A stretch of 42,133 nt of DNA from Ruegeria sp. Lineage in GTDB: Bacteria; Pseudomonadota; Alphaproteobacteria; Rhodobacterales; Rhodobacteraceae. The notes below the pieces were generated by a model. That model was not told the origin of the DNA. It made no database searches and saw nothing but the letters and a program-made list of their open reading frames with translations. Positions 8,503 to 16,582 of this stretch are shown here, piece by piece. The stretch lies in contig NZ_JALCBM010000025.1 of assembly GCF_028066395.1 (NCBI RefSeq), positions 10,109-52,241 on the forward strand, written 5' to 3'. Both the position numbers and the translations under genes were made by a program. The stretch's first letter is position 1. Each line of letters starts with the position of its first letter.

Positions 8503-9048
8503 ATGACCGAGCGAGAAAAGATGGAGGCGGGAGAGTGGTACTGCTGCCTCGACCCCGAACTGGACGCGCTGCGGGCTCAGGCGCGCCGTGCGGTGCATGT
8601 GCATAATCACAGCGACCCCGACACGCGTGGCGCTATGGCCCCTGCGCTGCACGCCCTCTTGGCGCGGGTCGGGCAGGATTGTCTGATCGAGGCCCCGTTT
8701 CACTGCGCCTATGGCATCAACATCCATCTCGGCAACCGGGTCTATTTCAACGCAGGCTGCACCATTCTGGATACGGCGCGGGTTCAGATCGGGGATGGCA
8801 CCATGCTCGGCCCAAACGTGCAGATTTATTGCGCGCAACATGCGAAAGACCCCGAACAGCGCGCGCAAGGGCTGGAAATCGCCCACGCCGTCGCCATCGG
8901 GCGCAATGTCTGGGTCGGCGGCGGCGCGATCATCTTGCCCGGCGTGACCGTCGGCGACAATGCCATCATCGGCGCGGGCAGCGTGGTCACCAAAGACCTA
9001 CCATCGGGCCAGACCGTCGTGGGCAATCCGGCGCGCGCCCGGACCTAG
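8503..9048 (+). CDS. Maltose/galactoside-type sugar O-acetyltransferase
   Basis: The 181-residue protein has the N-terminal Mac domain (MTEREKMEAGEWYCCLDPEL, about 1-55). Hexapeptide repeats of the left-handed beta-helix follow (about 65-170: VYFNAGCTILDTARVQIGDG, VAIGRNVWVGGGAIILPGVT, VGDNAIIGAGSVVTKDLPSG). It matches the Maa/LacA/NodL group, trimeric cytoplasmic enzymes that move acetyl from acetyl-CoA to sugar hydroxyls. The catalytic His is likely His113 in AQHAKD. The acceptor sugar is unknown. Its last four bases overlap the end of the convergent ABC-F gene. Confidence 0.9.
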   Translation: MTEREKMEAGEWYCCLDPELDALRAQARRAVHVHNHSDPDTRGAMAPALHALLARVGQDCLIEAPFHCAYGINIHLGNRVYFNAGCTILDTARVQIGDGTMLGPNVQIYCAQHAKDPEQRAQGLEIAHAVAIGRNVWVGGGAIILPGVTVGDNAIIGAGSVVTKDLPSGQTVVGNPARART

Positions 9049-10853
9049 CCGCCCTCGGCCTTCTCTTCCAGCAACAACCACTCTTCCTCAGCAGCCGACA
9101 GCTTCTCCTGCCGTTCCACCAGTGCTTCGGTGGCTTTCTGGAACTTGACCGGCTCACGCGTGAACAGCTCAGGATCGGACATCAACTCTTCCAGCTTGGC
9201 GATCTCGGCCTCCAGCCGGGCAATCTCGGTTGGCAGCTTCTCCAACCGGTGCTTTTCCGAGAAGGAAAGCCCGGATTTAGGCTTACTCTCCTGCTTCACC
9301 TTCGGCTTCGAGGGTTTTGATTTTTCTTCCGTTTTCCCGATCTCATCGCCCCGCTGCGCGATGTAATCCGACCAGCCGCCCGCATAAACGGTGGCCCGCC
9401 CATTGCCCTCCATCGCGATGGTGGTGGTGGCGACGCGGTCCAGAAAATCCCGGTCGTGGCTGACCAGCAGCACAGTGCCGTCATAGTCGTCCAGCAACTC
9501 CTGCAGCAGGTCCAGCGTTTCCACGTCCAGATCATTGGTCGGTTCGTCCAGCACCAAAAGATTCGAGGATTTCGCCATCAGCTTGGCCAGCAACAGCCGC
9601 GCCTTCTCCCCACCGGACAGAGATTTAACCGCCGCCCTCGCCTGCGCGTCGTCGAACAGAAACTCCTTGAGGTAACCCACCACATGTTTGGGCTGCCCGC
9701 GCACCATCACCTGATCGGCCTTGCCGGACACGCGCATCTCGGGATCGCCGGTCAGGCTGTCCCACAGGGTCATTTCGGGGTCCAGCTGCGCGCGGGCCTG
9801 ATCGAACACTGCGATCTCAAGATTGGTGCCCAGCGTGACCGAACCCTGATCCGCGGCCTCCTGCCCCAGAAGCATTTTCAACAGCGTGGTCTTGCCCACC
9901 CCGTTGGGTCCGACAAAGGCCACCCGGTCACCGCGCTGCACCAGCAGGTCGAAACCCCGCACGATCTGTTTGTCGCCGAAACCTTTAGCCAGCCCGTGCG
10001 CCTCAATCACTTTGCGCCCGGATTTGGGACCGGCCTCCAAGGACATCGCGGCCGAGCCCTGACGTTTGATCTGCGCCGCCCGCTCGGCCCGCAGCGCCTG
10101 CAATGCGCGCACCCGGCCCTGATTGCGCTTGCGTCGCGCACTGATGCCTTCGACGGCCCAACGCGCCTCGGCCTTGATCTTGCGGTTCAGCTTGTGGCGC
10201 TGCTGATCTTCCTCATCCCAGACCTTGTCGCGCCAGGCCTCGAATCCTTCGAACCCCTGCTCCTGCCGCCGCACCGCGCCCCGGTCGATCCACAATGTTG
10301 CCCGCGTCAGCGCCCGCAGAAAGGCGCGGTCATGCGAGATCAGAACGTAAGCCGCCCGCGTCGCCCCAAGCTCGCGCTCCAGCCAAGCAATGGCTTCGAT
10401 ATCCAAATGGTTGGTCGGCTCGTCCAGCAACATCAAGTCCGGCGCTTCAGCCATAAGCTTGGCCAATGCCGCGCGCCGCCTTTCCCCGCCCGAGGCGGTC
10501 TCGACCGCGCGTGACGGGTCAAACTTCAACCCCTCCCCGGCACGCTCGACCTTATAGAGCTCCCCCGGCTCCAGCCCACTGGCGGCATAGTCGCCCAGCG
10601 TGGCAAAGCCCTGCATGCCCGGGTCCTGTTCCATGTAGCCGACGGATTTGCCCGGGGGCACCACGATCTCACCCCGATCAGCCTCGACCAGACCCGCCAT
10701 CACCTTCATCAGAGTGGATTTGCCCGACCCGTTGCGCCCCACCAGCGCCACGCGGTCGCCGGGCTGCACCACCAGATCAAGATCGGAAAACACCGGATCA
10801 CCCCCGAAGGTCAGGGAAATGCCGGACATCTGCAACAAAGGAATTCTCGCCAT
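9045..10853 (-). CDS. ABC-F family ATPase (Uup-like)
   Basis: At 602 residues it has two ABC ATPase domains and no membrane helices. Walker A motifs are GRNGSGKST at 39-47 and GPNGVGKTT in the second half. Signature motifs are SGGERRRAALAK and SGGEKARLLLAK. Both Walker B regions end LDEPTNHLD or LDEPTNDLD. A charged linker and a C-terminal coiled coil (EKLPTEIARLEAEIAKLEEL onward, about 545-600) match Uup. ABC-F proteins act on the ribosome or, for Uup, on branched DNA intermediates and translation; the precise role here is inferred from family. The start MARIPLLQM is the only sensible one. Confidence 0.93.
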   Translation of the reverse strand: MARIPLLQMSGISLTFGGDPVFSDLDLVVQPGDRVALVGRNGSGKSTLMKVMAGLVEADRGEIVVPPGKSVGYMEQDPGMQGFATLGDYAASGLEPGELYKVERAGEGLKFDPSRAVETASGGERRRAALAKLMAEAPDLMLLDEPTNHLDIEAIAWLERELGATRAAYVLISHDRAFLRALTRATLWIDRGAVRRQEQGFEGFEAWRDKVWDEEDQQRHKLNRKIKAEARWAVEGISARRKRNQGRVRALQALRAERAAQIKRQGSAAMSLEAGPKSGRKVIEAHGLAKGFGDKQIVRGFDLLVQRGDRVAFVGPNGVGKTTLLKMLLGQEAADQGSVTLGTNLEIAVFDQARAQLDPEMTLWDSLTGDPEMRVSGKADQVMVRGQPKHVVGYLKEFLFDDAQARAAVKSLSGGEKARLLLAKLMAKSSNLLVLDEPTNDLDVETLDLLQELLDDYDGTVLLVSHDRDFLDRVATTTIAMEGNGRATVYAGGWSDYIAQRGDEIGKTEEKSKPSKPKVKQESKPKSGLSFSEKHRLEKLPTEIARLEAEIAKLEELMSDPELFTREPVKFQKATEALVERQEKLSAAEEEWLLLEEKAEGG

Positions 10854-10879
10854 GCCCGCCAGCTAAACCGGCTGACAAA

Positions 10880-10921
10880 GGGCGTCAACGCCCCGGCTTC
10901 ACCTTTTCAAAAATACTCAAA
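10880..10921 (-). repeat. Possible divergent copy of the TATTTTT/TGAAG intergenic element
   Basis: On the minus strand, right after the acyltransferase stop, the sequence GAGTATTTTTGAAAAGGTGA continues AGCC and then a small GGGCG/CGCCC hairpin (10880-10893). It resembles the GGATATTTTTGGCCAGATGA core seen at 25452, 25606 and 35209, but its hairpin is on the other side and the central hexamer differs. It fills the 68-base gap between the two genes. Assignment to the same family is tentative. Confidence 0.35.
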
Positions 10922-11659
10922 TCACCCGACCACGGCCCGCAGCAAACGTTTGCGGGCCGGGGGAATCGCCCCAATCTCAAGCCCCGTGAACACGTGCAGC
11001 GTGTTCATATGCCGATCCACCACCGCATGATCGCTGACCCAACCGCCCATCAGCAGATAGGTCCGCAACAAAGGCGGCATCCGCAGCATCGCCTTTTTCG
11101 CATCCGGCCTGCGCCGCAGACGCGCGGCAAAGCGGAACACATCCGGTGCCTTGACCCGTGGCAGCCAGCGTTTCGGCCCCAGATGCCGATGCTTGAGCAT
11201 GGCAAAAGCGTCCAGATACTGCGCCGTCTCGGTCCCCGCGAAAGAGGAACAGCCAAACAACATGCTGACCCCGTTCCGATCCACAAAAGCCGTCATCGCC
11301 CCCCAGGCGATGCGCAGGATGTCCGGGTCAGTGCAATCGGGATCAACACAGAACCGGCCCATTTCCACCATACGGCCCCGAAAATCCTGCAAAGCGGACA
11401 GATCGTAAAACTGCGCCGAATAGCTGTTCGCGATCTCGGACCCGTCCTGCATCTGCAACATGCGGAAACAGCAAACCAGTTGTCCTGTGCGCACATCCTC
11501 GACCAGAACATGCGCGCAGAGATCGTCATACGCATCACAATCAGCCTGACCGGTTCCAAAGGCGCGGGTGCGCAGCGCCTGTGCGGCGGCGATATCCTCG
11601 CCGCCATGCGCTAGCCGGGCACGATAGCGGCCTTTCTTCAACAAAACGGTCCGGGTCAT
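10922..11659 (-). CDS. OlsB/GlsB-type amino-acid N-acyltransferase (hemolysin-like GNAT)
   Basis: The 245-residue protein belongs to the OlsB family of acyl-ACP-dependent N-acyltransferases. Recognisable parts are AAAQALRTRAFG (about 27-38), LVCCFRMLQMQDGSEIANSY, VEMGRFCVDPDCTDPDILRI and MLFGCSSFAGTETAQYLDAF. OlsB makes lyso-ornithine lipid. The related GlsB of Ruegeria makes the glutamine lipid precursor, and both then need the O-acyltransferase OlsA. No olsA-like gene is adjacent, which leaves the paralogue choice open and somewhat favours GlsB. ATG 11659 is chosen for its GGAGG 8 bases upstream, over the frame's 5' extension to 11737. The enzyme is membrane-associated, facing the cytoplasm. 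Confidence 0.82.
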   Translation of the reverse strand: MTRTVLLKKGRYRARLAHGGEDIAAAQALRTRAFGTGQADCDAYDDLCAHVLVEDVRTGQLVCCFRMLQMQDGSEIANSYSAQFYDLSALQDFRGRMVEMGRFCVDPDCTDPDILRIAWGAMTAFVDRNGVSMLFGCSSFAGTETAQYLDAFAMLKHRHLGPKRWLPRVKAPDVFRFAARLRRRPDAKKAMLRMPPLLRTYLLMGGWVSDHAVVDRHMNTLHVFTGLEIGAIPPARKRLLRAVVG

Positions 11660-11739
11660 GGTCGCATCCTCCGGGGTTGCCGACCTGAATTGCGTTAGCG
11701 CCCTCTTAGCACAGGATGTGTAATCATCCCGTGACAAAA

Positions 11740-12216
11740 TCAGGTCCCGTCAGCGCCCGGGATATTGGCCGGGTTGAAGTTGCCGATATTGCCCAGCAGC
11801 TGCCGCAGGAAGCCTTTGTTCTGGATGCTGGACTCAGTCACGCGACGATCCAGGACGATGATATAGCCATCCTCAAGCCCGAACCGTTCGATATTGCTGA
11901 CCACCCCGCGCTGATCGAAACTGACCGCCACCAGCTCGCGAGAGACGACCTCGGGCCGTTTCGCGCCGCGATAGCGGACGCGCGAGGCGACATAATAGAA
12001 ACCGGAATCGCGCAGCACCCCGGACGAGCTTGGCGCGCCCAGTGATTCCAGCACGGTATCGCGGGTATCGACGCCCACTTTGACCTCGGCCAGTTCTTCG
12101 GGCGTCGGCACATAGCCGTGATTCTTGAAAATCGGTGTACAGGCCATCACGGCCAAACAGGCACCAAAGGCCAGTGATTTAAACACTGGTTGCATGTTCT
12201 TCGTTACCTTCACCAT
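11740..12216 (-). CDS. bamE: BamE/SmpA-OmlA domain outer-membrane lipoprotein
   Basis: The 158-residue protein has a lipoprotein signal with Cys26 in LAVMAC as the lipidation site. A SmpA/OmlA domain follows: HGYVPTPEELAEVKVGVDTR, VLESLGAPSSSG and FYYVASRVRYRG (about 33-90). BamE is an accessory lipoprotein of the BAM complex that inserts beta-barrel proteins into the outer membrane. The C-terminal tail QLLGNIGNFNPANIPGADGT is typical of alphaproteobacterial members. ATG 12216, with AGAGGG upstream, is used; ATG 12195 is an alternative and leaves the signal intact. The gene is divergent from yceD with 84 bases between them. Confidence 0.88.
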   Translation of the reverse strand: MVKVTKNMQPVFKSLAFGACLAVMACTPIFKNHGYVPTPEELAEVKVGVDTRDTVLESLGAPSSSGVLRDSGFYYVASRVRYRGAKRPEVVSRELVAVSFDQRGVVSNIERFGLEDGYIIVLDRRVTESSIQNKGFLRQLLGNIGNFNPANIPGADGT

Positions 12217-12300
12217 TCAGACCCTCTTGCCTTGGCACCGTGCGGCTTCTATCCGATTACAGAAACCGTTGCCTTGGTTCAACACAGGAAAGGGTCGCGA

Positions 12301-12837
12301 ATGACCGGACCGAAACCGCTGCGCGTGGCCGACCTGCCGCAAAACGCCCCCACCCCGTTCGATCTGCGCCCCGGCGCGGCGCAATTGGAGACCCTGAAAC
12401 AAGAGCTTGGCCTGCTGGGTCTGCGCAAGCTGTCCTTCACCGGCACGGTGCAGGCGCAAGGCAAGCGCGACTGGCTGCTGACCGGCAAACTGGGCGCGAC
12501 CGTCATTCAACCCTGCGTGATCACGCTCGAACCGGTGACCACACGGATCGACACGCCAGTGCGCCGGGTGTTTCTGGCCGACTGGGATGAACCCGATGAG
12601 CCCGAGTTTGAAATGCCCGAAGATGACGAAACCGAAGCCCTGGGCCCCGAGATCGACCCCGCCCAGATCATGGCCGAGGCGCTGTCGCTGGCCCTGCCCC
12701 AATACCCGCGCAAGGAAGATGCCGAGATCGGCACCGCCAGCTTTACCGAGCCGGGCAAACGGGCGATGACCGATGAGGATGCGAAACCCTTTGCCGGGCT
12801 GGCGGATTTGCGCGAGGCGCTGAAAAAAGACGAGTGA
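12301..12837 (+). CDS. yceD: YceD/DUF177 family protein (23S rRNA accumulation)
   Basis: The 178-residue protein matches DUF177: central TGKLGATVIQPCVITLEPVT with the conserved Cys, an acidic stretch DEPDEPEFEMPEDDETEALG, then EIDPAQIMAEALSLALPQYP. The family lies almost invariably just upstream of rpmF, as here, and is linked to 23S rRNA maturation or accumulation; the mechanism is unsettled. ATG 12301 follows AGGAAAGGGTCGCGA. The protein is soluble and cytoplasmic. The C-terminal KPFAGLADLREALKK is a common family ending. Confidence 0.92.
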   Translation: MTGPKPLRVADLPQNAPTPFDLRPGAAQLETLKQELGLLGLRKLSFTGTVQAQGKRDWLLTGKLGATVIQPCVITLEPVTTRIDTPVRRVFLADWDEPDEPEFEMPEDDETEALGPEIDPAQIMAEALSLALPQYPRKEDAEIGTASFTEPGKRAMTDEDAKPFAGLADLREALKKDE

Positions 12838-12881
12838 CAGGGGCCCGATTTCCTGTCATAGCAGGCGGTCAGAAAAATCGC

Positions 12882-12909
12882 TTGAACATGACGAGAATCG
12901 CAGTATTTT
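12882..12909 (+). promoter_or_regulatory. Probable promoter for rpmF-plsX-fabH
   Basis: TTGAAC (12882-12887) and TATTTT (12904-12909), with a 16-base spacer, lie in the 206-base gap between yceD and rpmF. That leaves a transcript leader of about 125 bases. The leader includes a small GGGG-CTCGT-CCCC hairpin near 12943. No riboswitch or L32-binding structure was recognised. Confidence 0.45.
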
Positions 12910-13043
12910 CGCGCGCTCATCGGATTTAGGGTTGGACATTGCGGGGCTCGTCCCCTAAACGCGCGTCAAACCACGATAAAACGAAATACGAAACCCGGCT
13001 GGCGGCGAATCTGCTGGCCCTTAGTCAGACAAAGGTTGAGACC

Positions 13044-13250
13044 ATGGCCGTCCAACAGAACAAAGTTTCCAAGTCGCGCCGCAACAATCGCCGCGCACAT
13101 GACGCTCTGGTTGCTGCTAACCCGAACGAATGCCCCAACTGTGGTGAGCTGAAGCGCCCGCACCACGTCTGCGCATCCTGCGGCCACTATGACGATCGTG
13201 AAGTCGTCGCACAGGCCGATGAAATCGACCTGGACGAAGACGCGGCCTAA
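13044..13250 (+). CDS. rpmF: 50S ribosomal protein L32
   Basis: At 68 residues it is the usual size, starting [20 protein letters not shown]. The zinc-binding cysteines are [20 protein letters not shown], so this is the zinc-containing (C+) form rather than the zinc-free paralogue. The acidic C-terminal tail [11 protein letters not shown] is common in alphaproteobacteria. The true start is ATG 13044; the open frame extends upstream to 12939 without homology. It is followed 24 bases later by plsX, the classical rpmF-plsX-fabH arrangement that couples ribosome and lipid synthesis. Confidence 0.97.
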   Translation: MAVQQNKVSKSRRNNRRAHDALVAANPNECPNCGELKRPHHVCASCGHYDDREVVAQADEIDLDEDAA

Positions 13251-13274
13251 GCCTGATCGCACGCAGGCCACGGC

Positions 13275-14360
13275 ATGACGGATCAGCCCTCGCAAACCGA
13301 ACGGATCATCATCTCGGTTGATGCCATGGGCGGAGATTCGGGCCCCGCAGTTGTTGTTGCGGGGATTGCCAAGTCGGCGGACAAGAACCCCAAGATCGGG
13401 TTCATCCTGCACGGCCGGGAAAGCGAGCTGAAAAAACTGGTTGCCAAACGGCGCGTCCTTGAAGGGCGCGTCGTTTTTCGTGATTGCCCGGATGTGGTCA
13501 CGATGGAGGACAAGCCCAGTCAGGTGGTGCGCAACGGCAAGCAGACCTCGATGTGGTCGGCGCTGGAATCGGTACGTCAGGGCGAGGCGCATGGCGCCGT
13601 GTCCTGCGGCAATACCGGCGCGCTGATGGCACTGTCGATGATGCGCCTGCGCAAACTGCCGGGCGTGAACCGCCCTGCCATCGCCATCCTGTGGCCCTCG
13701 CGCAATCCGCAGGGTTTTAACGTGATGCTGGATGTGGGCGCCGATGTGCGCGCCGACGCCAAGGACCTGCTGCAATTCGCGCTGATGGGCGCGTCCTATG
13801 CCCGCAACGGCATGGCGCTGGCCCGGCCTCGGATCGGGTTGCTGAATGTGGGCACCGAAGAACACAAGGGCCGCGCCGAGCTGAAAGAAGCACACATGAT
13901 GATCTCGGATTTTGCCGATCAGGCGAATTTCGATTTCGTGGGCTTTGTCGAAGGCAGTGACATTCCGGGCAACAAGGCCGATGTCATCATCACCGATGGC
14001 TTTACCGGCAATGTCGCGATCAAGACCGGCGAAGGCACCGCCGGGCTGATCGGCGATCTGCTGCGCGAAGCGTTCAAATATTCGCCCCTGTCGCGGCTGG
14101 CCTCGATTCTGGCCATCACCTCTCTGAACCGGCTGAAAAAGCGTATCGACCCGCGGCGCGTCAATGGTGGCGTGTTTCTGGGCCTGAACGGCACGGTGAT
14201 CAAATCCCATGGCGGCGCGGATGCCACCGGTGTGTCGGCGGCGGTCAAGCTGGCCTTCACGCTGGCCGAATCCGGTTTTTCGGAAAAACTGGCCGCACGG
14301 GTTGCATCCACGGCCGAGCTTCAACAAGATGCCGCGCATTCCGCGCCGCAGTCGGAATAA
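13275..14360 (+). CDS. plsX: Phosphate acyltransferase PlsX
   Basis: The 361-residue soluble enzyme converts acyl-ACP to acyl-phosphate for glycerol-3-phosphate acylation by PlsY. Family motifs are ISVDAMGGDSGP near residues 13-24, GAVSCGNTGALMALSMMRLR, GVNRPAIAILWPS, LLNVGTEEHKGR, DVIITDGFTGNVAIKTGEGT and GGVFLGLNGTVIKSHGGADA. The N-terminus has about ten extra residues (MTDQPSQTER), frequent in Rhodobacteraceae. Length is normal. It sits between rpmF and fabH, with 24-base gaps on both sides, so the three are probably one transcript. Confidence 0.97.
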   Translation: MTDQPSQTERIIISVDAMGGDSGPAVVVAGIAKSADKNPKIGFILHGRESELKKLVAKRRVLEGRVVFRDCPDVVTMEDKPSQVVRNGKQTSMWSALESVRQGEAHGAVSCGNTGALMALSMMRLRKLPGVNRPAIAILWPSRNPQGFNVMLDVGADVRADAKDLLQFALMGASYARNGMALARPRIGLLNVGTEEHKGRAELKEAHMMISDFADQANFDFVGFVEGSDIPGNKADVIITDGFTGNVAIKTGEGTAGLIGDLLREAFKYSPLSRLASILAITSLNRLKKRIDPRRVNGGVFLGLNGTVIKSHGGADATGVSAAVKLAFTLAESGFSEKLAARVASTAELQQDAAHSAPQSE

Positions 14361-14384
14361 TAACAAAAAAGGCAGTACCCCAAC

Positions 14385-15356
14385 ATGGCAGGCCGCTCAG
14401 TTGTTGTAGGTGTCGGGCATTATCTACCGGAACGCGTCGTCCCGAATGCCGAGTTCGAAAAGACGCTGGACACCTCGGATGAATGGATTCGCACCCGGTC
14501 GGGCATCGAACGCCGTCACTTTGCCGCCGAGGACGAGACGACCTCGGATCTGGCCACCCGTGCCGCCGAGGCCGCGCTGGCCGATGCCGGGCTAACTGGC
14601 GAAGATATCGACGCAATTGTGCTGGCGACCTCGACCGCGGACCTGACCTTTCCGTCCGCCGCCACCATGGTGCAGGCCCGGCTGGGCATGACCAAGGGGT
14701 TCGCCTTTGACGTCCAGGCCGTCTGCGCGGGATTCGTTTTTGCGCTCAGCAACGCCAACGCGCTGATTCTGTCGGGTCAGGCCAAACGGGTGCTGGTGAT
14801 CGGGGCCGAAACATTCTCGCGAATCATGGACTGGACCGACCGTTCGACTTGCGTGTTGTTCGGCGACGGCGCCGGCGCGCTGGTGCTAGAGCTGCAGGAA
14901 GGCGAAGGCACCCCGCAGGATCGCGGCATTCTGGCAACCGATCTGAACTCGGACGGGCGCTACAAGGACCTGCTCTATGTGGATGGTGGCGTGTCGACTC
15001 ACACCACCGGGCACCTGCGCATGCAGGGCAATCAGGTCTTCCGCCATGCCGTTGAAAAGCTTGCGAAAACCGCCGAAATCGCGCTGGATCGCGCGGGTCT
15101 TGGCGCCGATGATGTGGACTGGATCGTGCCGCATCAGGCCAATATCCGCATCATTCAGGGCACCGCCAAGAAGATGGGCCTGCCCATGGACCGGGTGGTG
15201 GTGACCGTTCAGGATCATGGCAATACCTCGGCCGCTTCGATCCCGCTGGCGCTGTCGGTGGGCAAGGAACGCGGCCAGATCAAGCCGGGTGATCTGATCG
15301 TGACCGAGGCCATCGGCGGCGGTCTGGCCTGGGGCGCGGTGGCGCTGCGCTGGTAA
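14385..15356 (+). CDS. fabH: Beta-ketoacyl-ACP synthase III
   Basis: The 323-residue thiolase-fold enzyme condenses acetyl-CoA with malonyl-ACP to start fatty-acid synthesis. The catalytic triad is Cys114 in AVCAGF, His250 in PHQANIRI and Asn280 in DHGNTSAAS. The ends MAGRSVVVGVGHYLPERVVP and GGGLAWGAVALRW are standard. There is no frameshift or missing motif. It lies downstream of plsX in the lipid operon, and a separate strong promoter for ihfA begins 44 bases after its stop. Confidence 0.97.
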   Translation: MAGRSVVVGVGHYLPERVVPNAEFEKTLDTSDEWIRTRSGIERRHFAAEDETTSDLATRAAEAALADAGLTGEDIDAIVLATSTADLTFPSAATMVQARLGMTKGFAFDVQAVCAGFVFALSNANALILSGQAKRVLVIGAETFSRIMDWTDRSTCVLFGDGAGALVLELQEGEGTPQDRGILATDLNSDGRYKDLLYVDGGVSTHTTGHLRMQGNQVFRHAVEKLAKTAEIALDRAGLGADDVDWIVPHQANIRIIQGTAKKMGLPMDRVVVTVQDHGNTSAASIPLALSVGKERGQIKPGDLIVTEAIGGGLAWGAVALRW

Positions 15357-15399
15357 CCGGCGCAAACCGGCTTAACCGCACTCTTGCAATTCGTTGATA

Positions 15400-15429
15400 T
15401 TGACAGCGAATTTGCCCTGACCATATGCT
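15400..15429 (+). promoter_or_regulatory. Promoter of ihfA
   Basis: The consensus TTGACA at 15400-15405 and TATGCT at 15424-15429 are separated by 18 bases, and the ihfA ATG is 24 bases beyond the -10. This is the best sigma-70-like promoter in the window. It lets ihfA be expressed independently of fabH. Confidence 0.65.
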
Positions 15430-15452
15430 TTGCTATCAACAGGGGGAATAGC

Positions 15453-15755
15453 ATGGGCGACAAAACACTGACCCGAATGGATCTGAGCGAGGCCGTCTTT
15501 CGTGAGGTTGGCCTGTCACGCAATGAAAGCGCGCAACTGGTCGAGAGCGTTCTGAACCACATGTCCGACGCGCTGGTGCGCGGCGAACAGGTCAAGATCT
15601 CGTCTTTTGGCACCTTCAGCGTTCGGGACAAAACCGCCCGTATCGGTCGCAACCCCAAGACCGGCGAAGAGGTTCCGATCAAACCCCGCCGCGTTCTGAC
15701 CTTCCGCCCGTCGCATCTGATGAAAGATCGCGTCGCCGCCGGGAACCGCAAGTAA
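15453..15755 (+). CDS. ihfA: Integration host factor subunit alpha
   Basis: The 100-residue HU/IHF-family DNA-bending protein starts [20 protein letters not shown]. The beta-arm contains the diagnostic [12 protein letters not shown] followed by [11 protein letters not shown], including the intercalating Pro of RNPKTGE. The motif [13 protein letters not shown] is typical for the alpha subunit. It forms a heterodimer with IhfB (not in the window) that bends DNA at regulatory and recombination sites. ATG 15453 follows AGGGGGAATAGC. The merR-type gene follows after 18 bases, a pairing conserved widely in Gram-negative bacteria. Confidence 0.97.
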   Translation: MGDKTLTRMDLSEAVFREVGLSRNESAQLVESVLNHMSDALVRGEQVKISSFGTFSVRDKTARIGRNPKTGEEVPIKPRRVLTFRPSHLMKDRVAAGNRK

Positions 15756-15773
15756 CGCCCGGGGCCAGCAGAG

Positions 15774-16382
15774 ATGAGCAAGTCCCCCGACGCCTTTCGC
15801 ACCATCAGTGAAGTTGCGGATTGGCTGGGTGTTCAGGCCCATGTGCTGCGATTCTGGGAAAGCCGCTTCACACAGGTCAAACCGGTCAAACGCGCCGGAG
15901 GCCGCCGGTACTACCGGCCCAACGACATGCGTCTGCTGGGCGGTATCAAGAAATTGCTGCATGACGATGGCGTCACCATAAAGGGCGTCCAGCGCATCCT
16001 GCGGGAACAGGGCGTGGCGCATGTCTCGGCCCTGTCGCCGGGGCTGGATGACGAAGCGCCACAGGTCGTGGCAGAGACCCCCGTGGAAGCCCCTGTGGTC
16101 GACAGCACTGTCGTGCCCTTCACCGCAAAACCGGCTGAGGATCGCCAGATCGGCATGGATCTGCAGGCCCCTGCCGCGCCTGCTCAGGACGCCCCGGAAC
16201 CGCAGGCCCTGACCGAACCTGCGGGGGAAGCGGCGCTGGATACCGCGCCGTTGCTGGGCGGCATCGCCTCGCGCACATGGCAGGTCTCAGATTTCGATCC
16301 GCAGGTTCTGCGCCGCATTGCCCCCATCGCCAGGGACCTGCGCGCCTGGCTGGACCGGGTCGAAACGCAACCGGCGGGATAA
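15774..16382 (+). CDS. MerR-family transcriptional regulator (ihfA-linked)
   Basis: The 202-residue protein has an N-terminal MerR winged helix at about 8-75: [45 protein letters not shown], and [20 protein letters not shown]. The middle, about 85-160, is low-complexity Ala/Pro/Glu linker. A short conserved C-terminal piece follows, about 165-195 ([20 protein letters not shown]). No metal-binding cysteines are present, so it is not a metal sensor of the classical type. The target is unknown. Its conserved place after ihfA suggests a shared transcript. Confidence 0.9.
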   Translation: MSKSPDAFRTISEVADWLGVQAHVLRFWESRFTQVKPVKRAGGRRYYRPNDMRLLGGIKKLLHDDGVTIKGVQRILREQGVAHVSALSPGLDDEAPQVVAETPVEAPVVDSTVVPFTAKPAEDRQIGMDLQAPAAPAQDAPEPQALTEPAGEAALDTAPLLGGIASRTWQVSDFDPQVLRRIAPIARDLRAWLDRVETQPAG

Positions 16383-16444
16383 GACAAAAAGGCGATGATT
16401 TCCTCTTGCCCCTGCCGGGAAAGTCTTTATGAACACCTCAACGT

Positions 16445-16521
16445 CGGGCTATGGCGCAGCCTGGTAGCGCGTCCGTCTGGGGGACGGAAGGTCGCAGGTT
16501 CGAGTCCTGCTAGCCCGACCA
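16445..16521 (+). tRNA. tRNA-Pro (anticodon GGG)
   Basis: A complete cloverleaf of 77 bases can be folded. The acceptor CGGGCTA pairs with TAGCCCG (16511-16517). The D-arm stem is GCGC/GCGC. The anticodon stem TCCGT/ACGGA encloses the loop CTGGGGG with anticodon GGG. The T-arm is GCAGG TTCGAGT CCTGC. The discriminator A and encoded CCA are at 16518-16521. Reads CCC (and CCU) codons. There is no integrase nearby and no duplicated 3' end in the window, so it is not visibly used as an attachment site. Confidence 0.97.
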
Positions 16522-16582
16522 AATCACACCGACGTTTATGGCAGACAGGCCAGATCCCGCTCTGTCGCAAGGGGGGATCGGA

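Noticed and set aside
12966-14366. 466-codon minus-strand frame opposite rpmF and plsX
   Set aside because: It is antisense to two clearly recognised genes and its length is explained by high GC.
16445-16521. tRNA-Pro as an integration site of a mobile element
   Set aside because: No integrase gene, no repeated tRNA 3' end and no composition change beside it.
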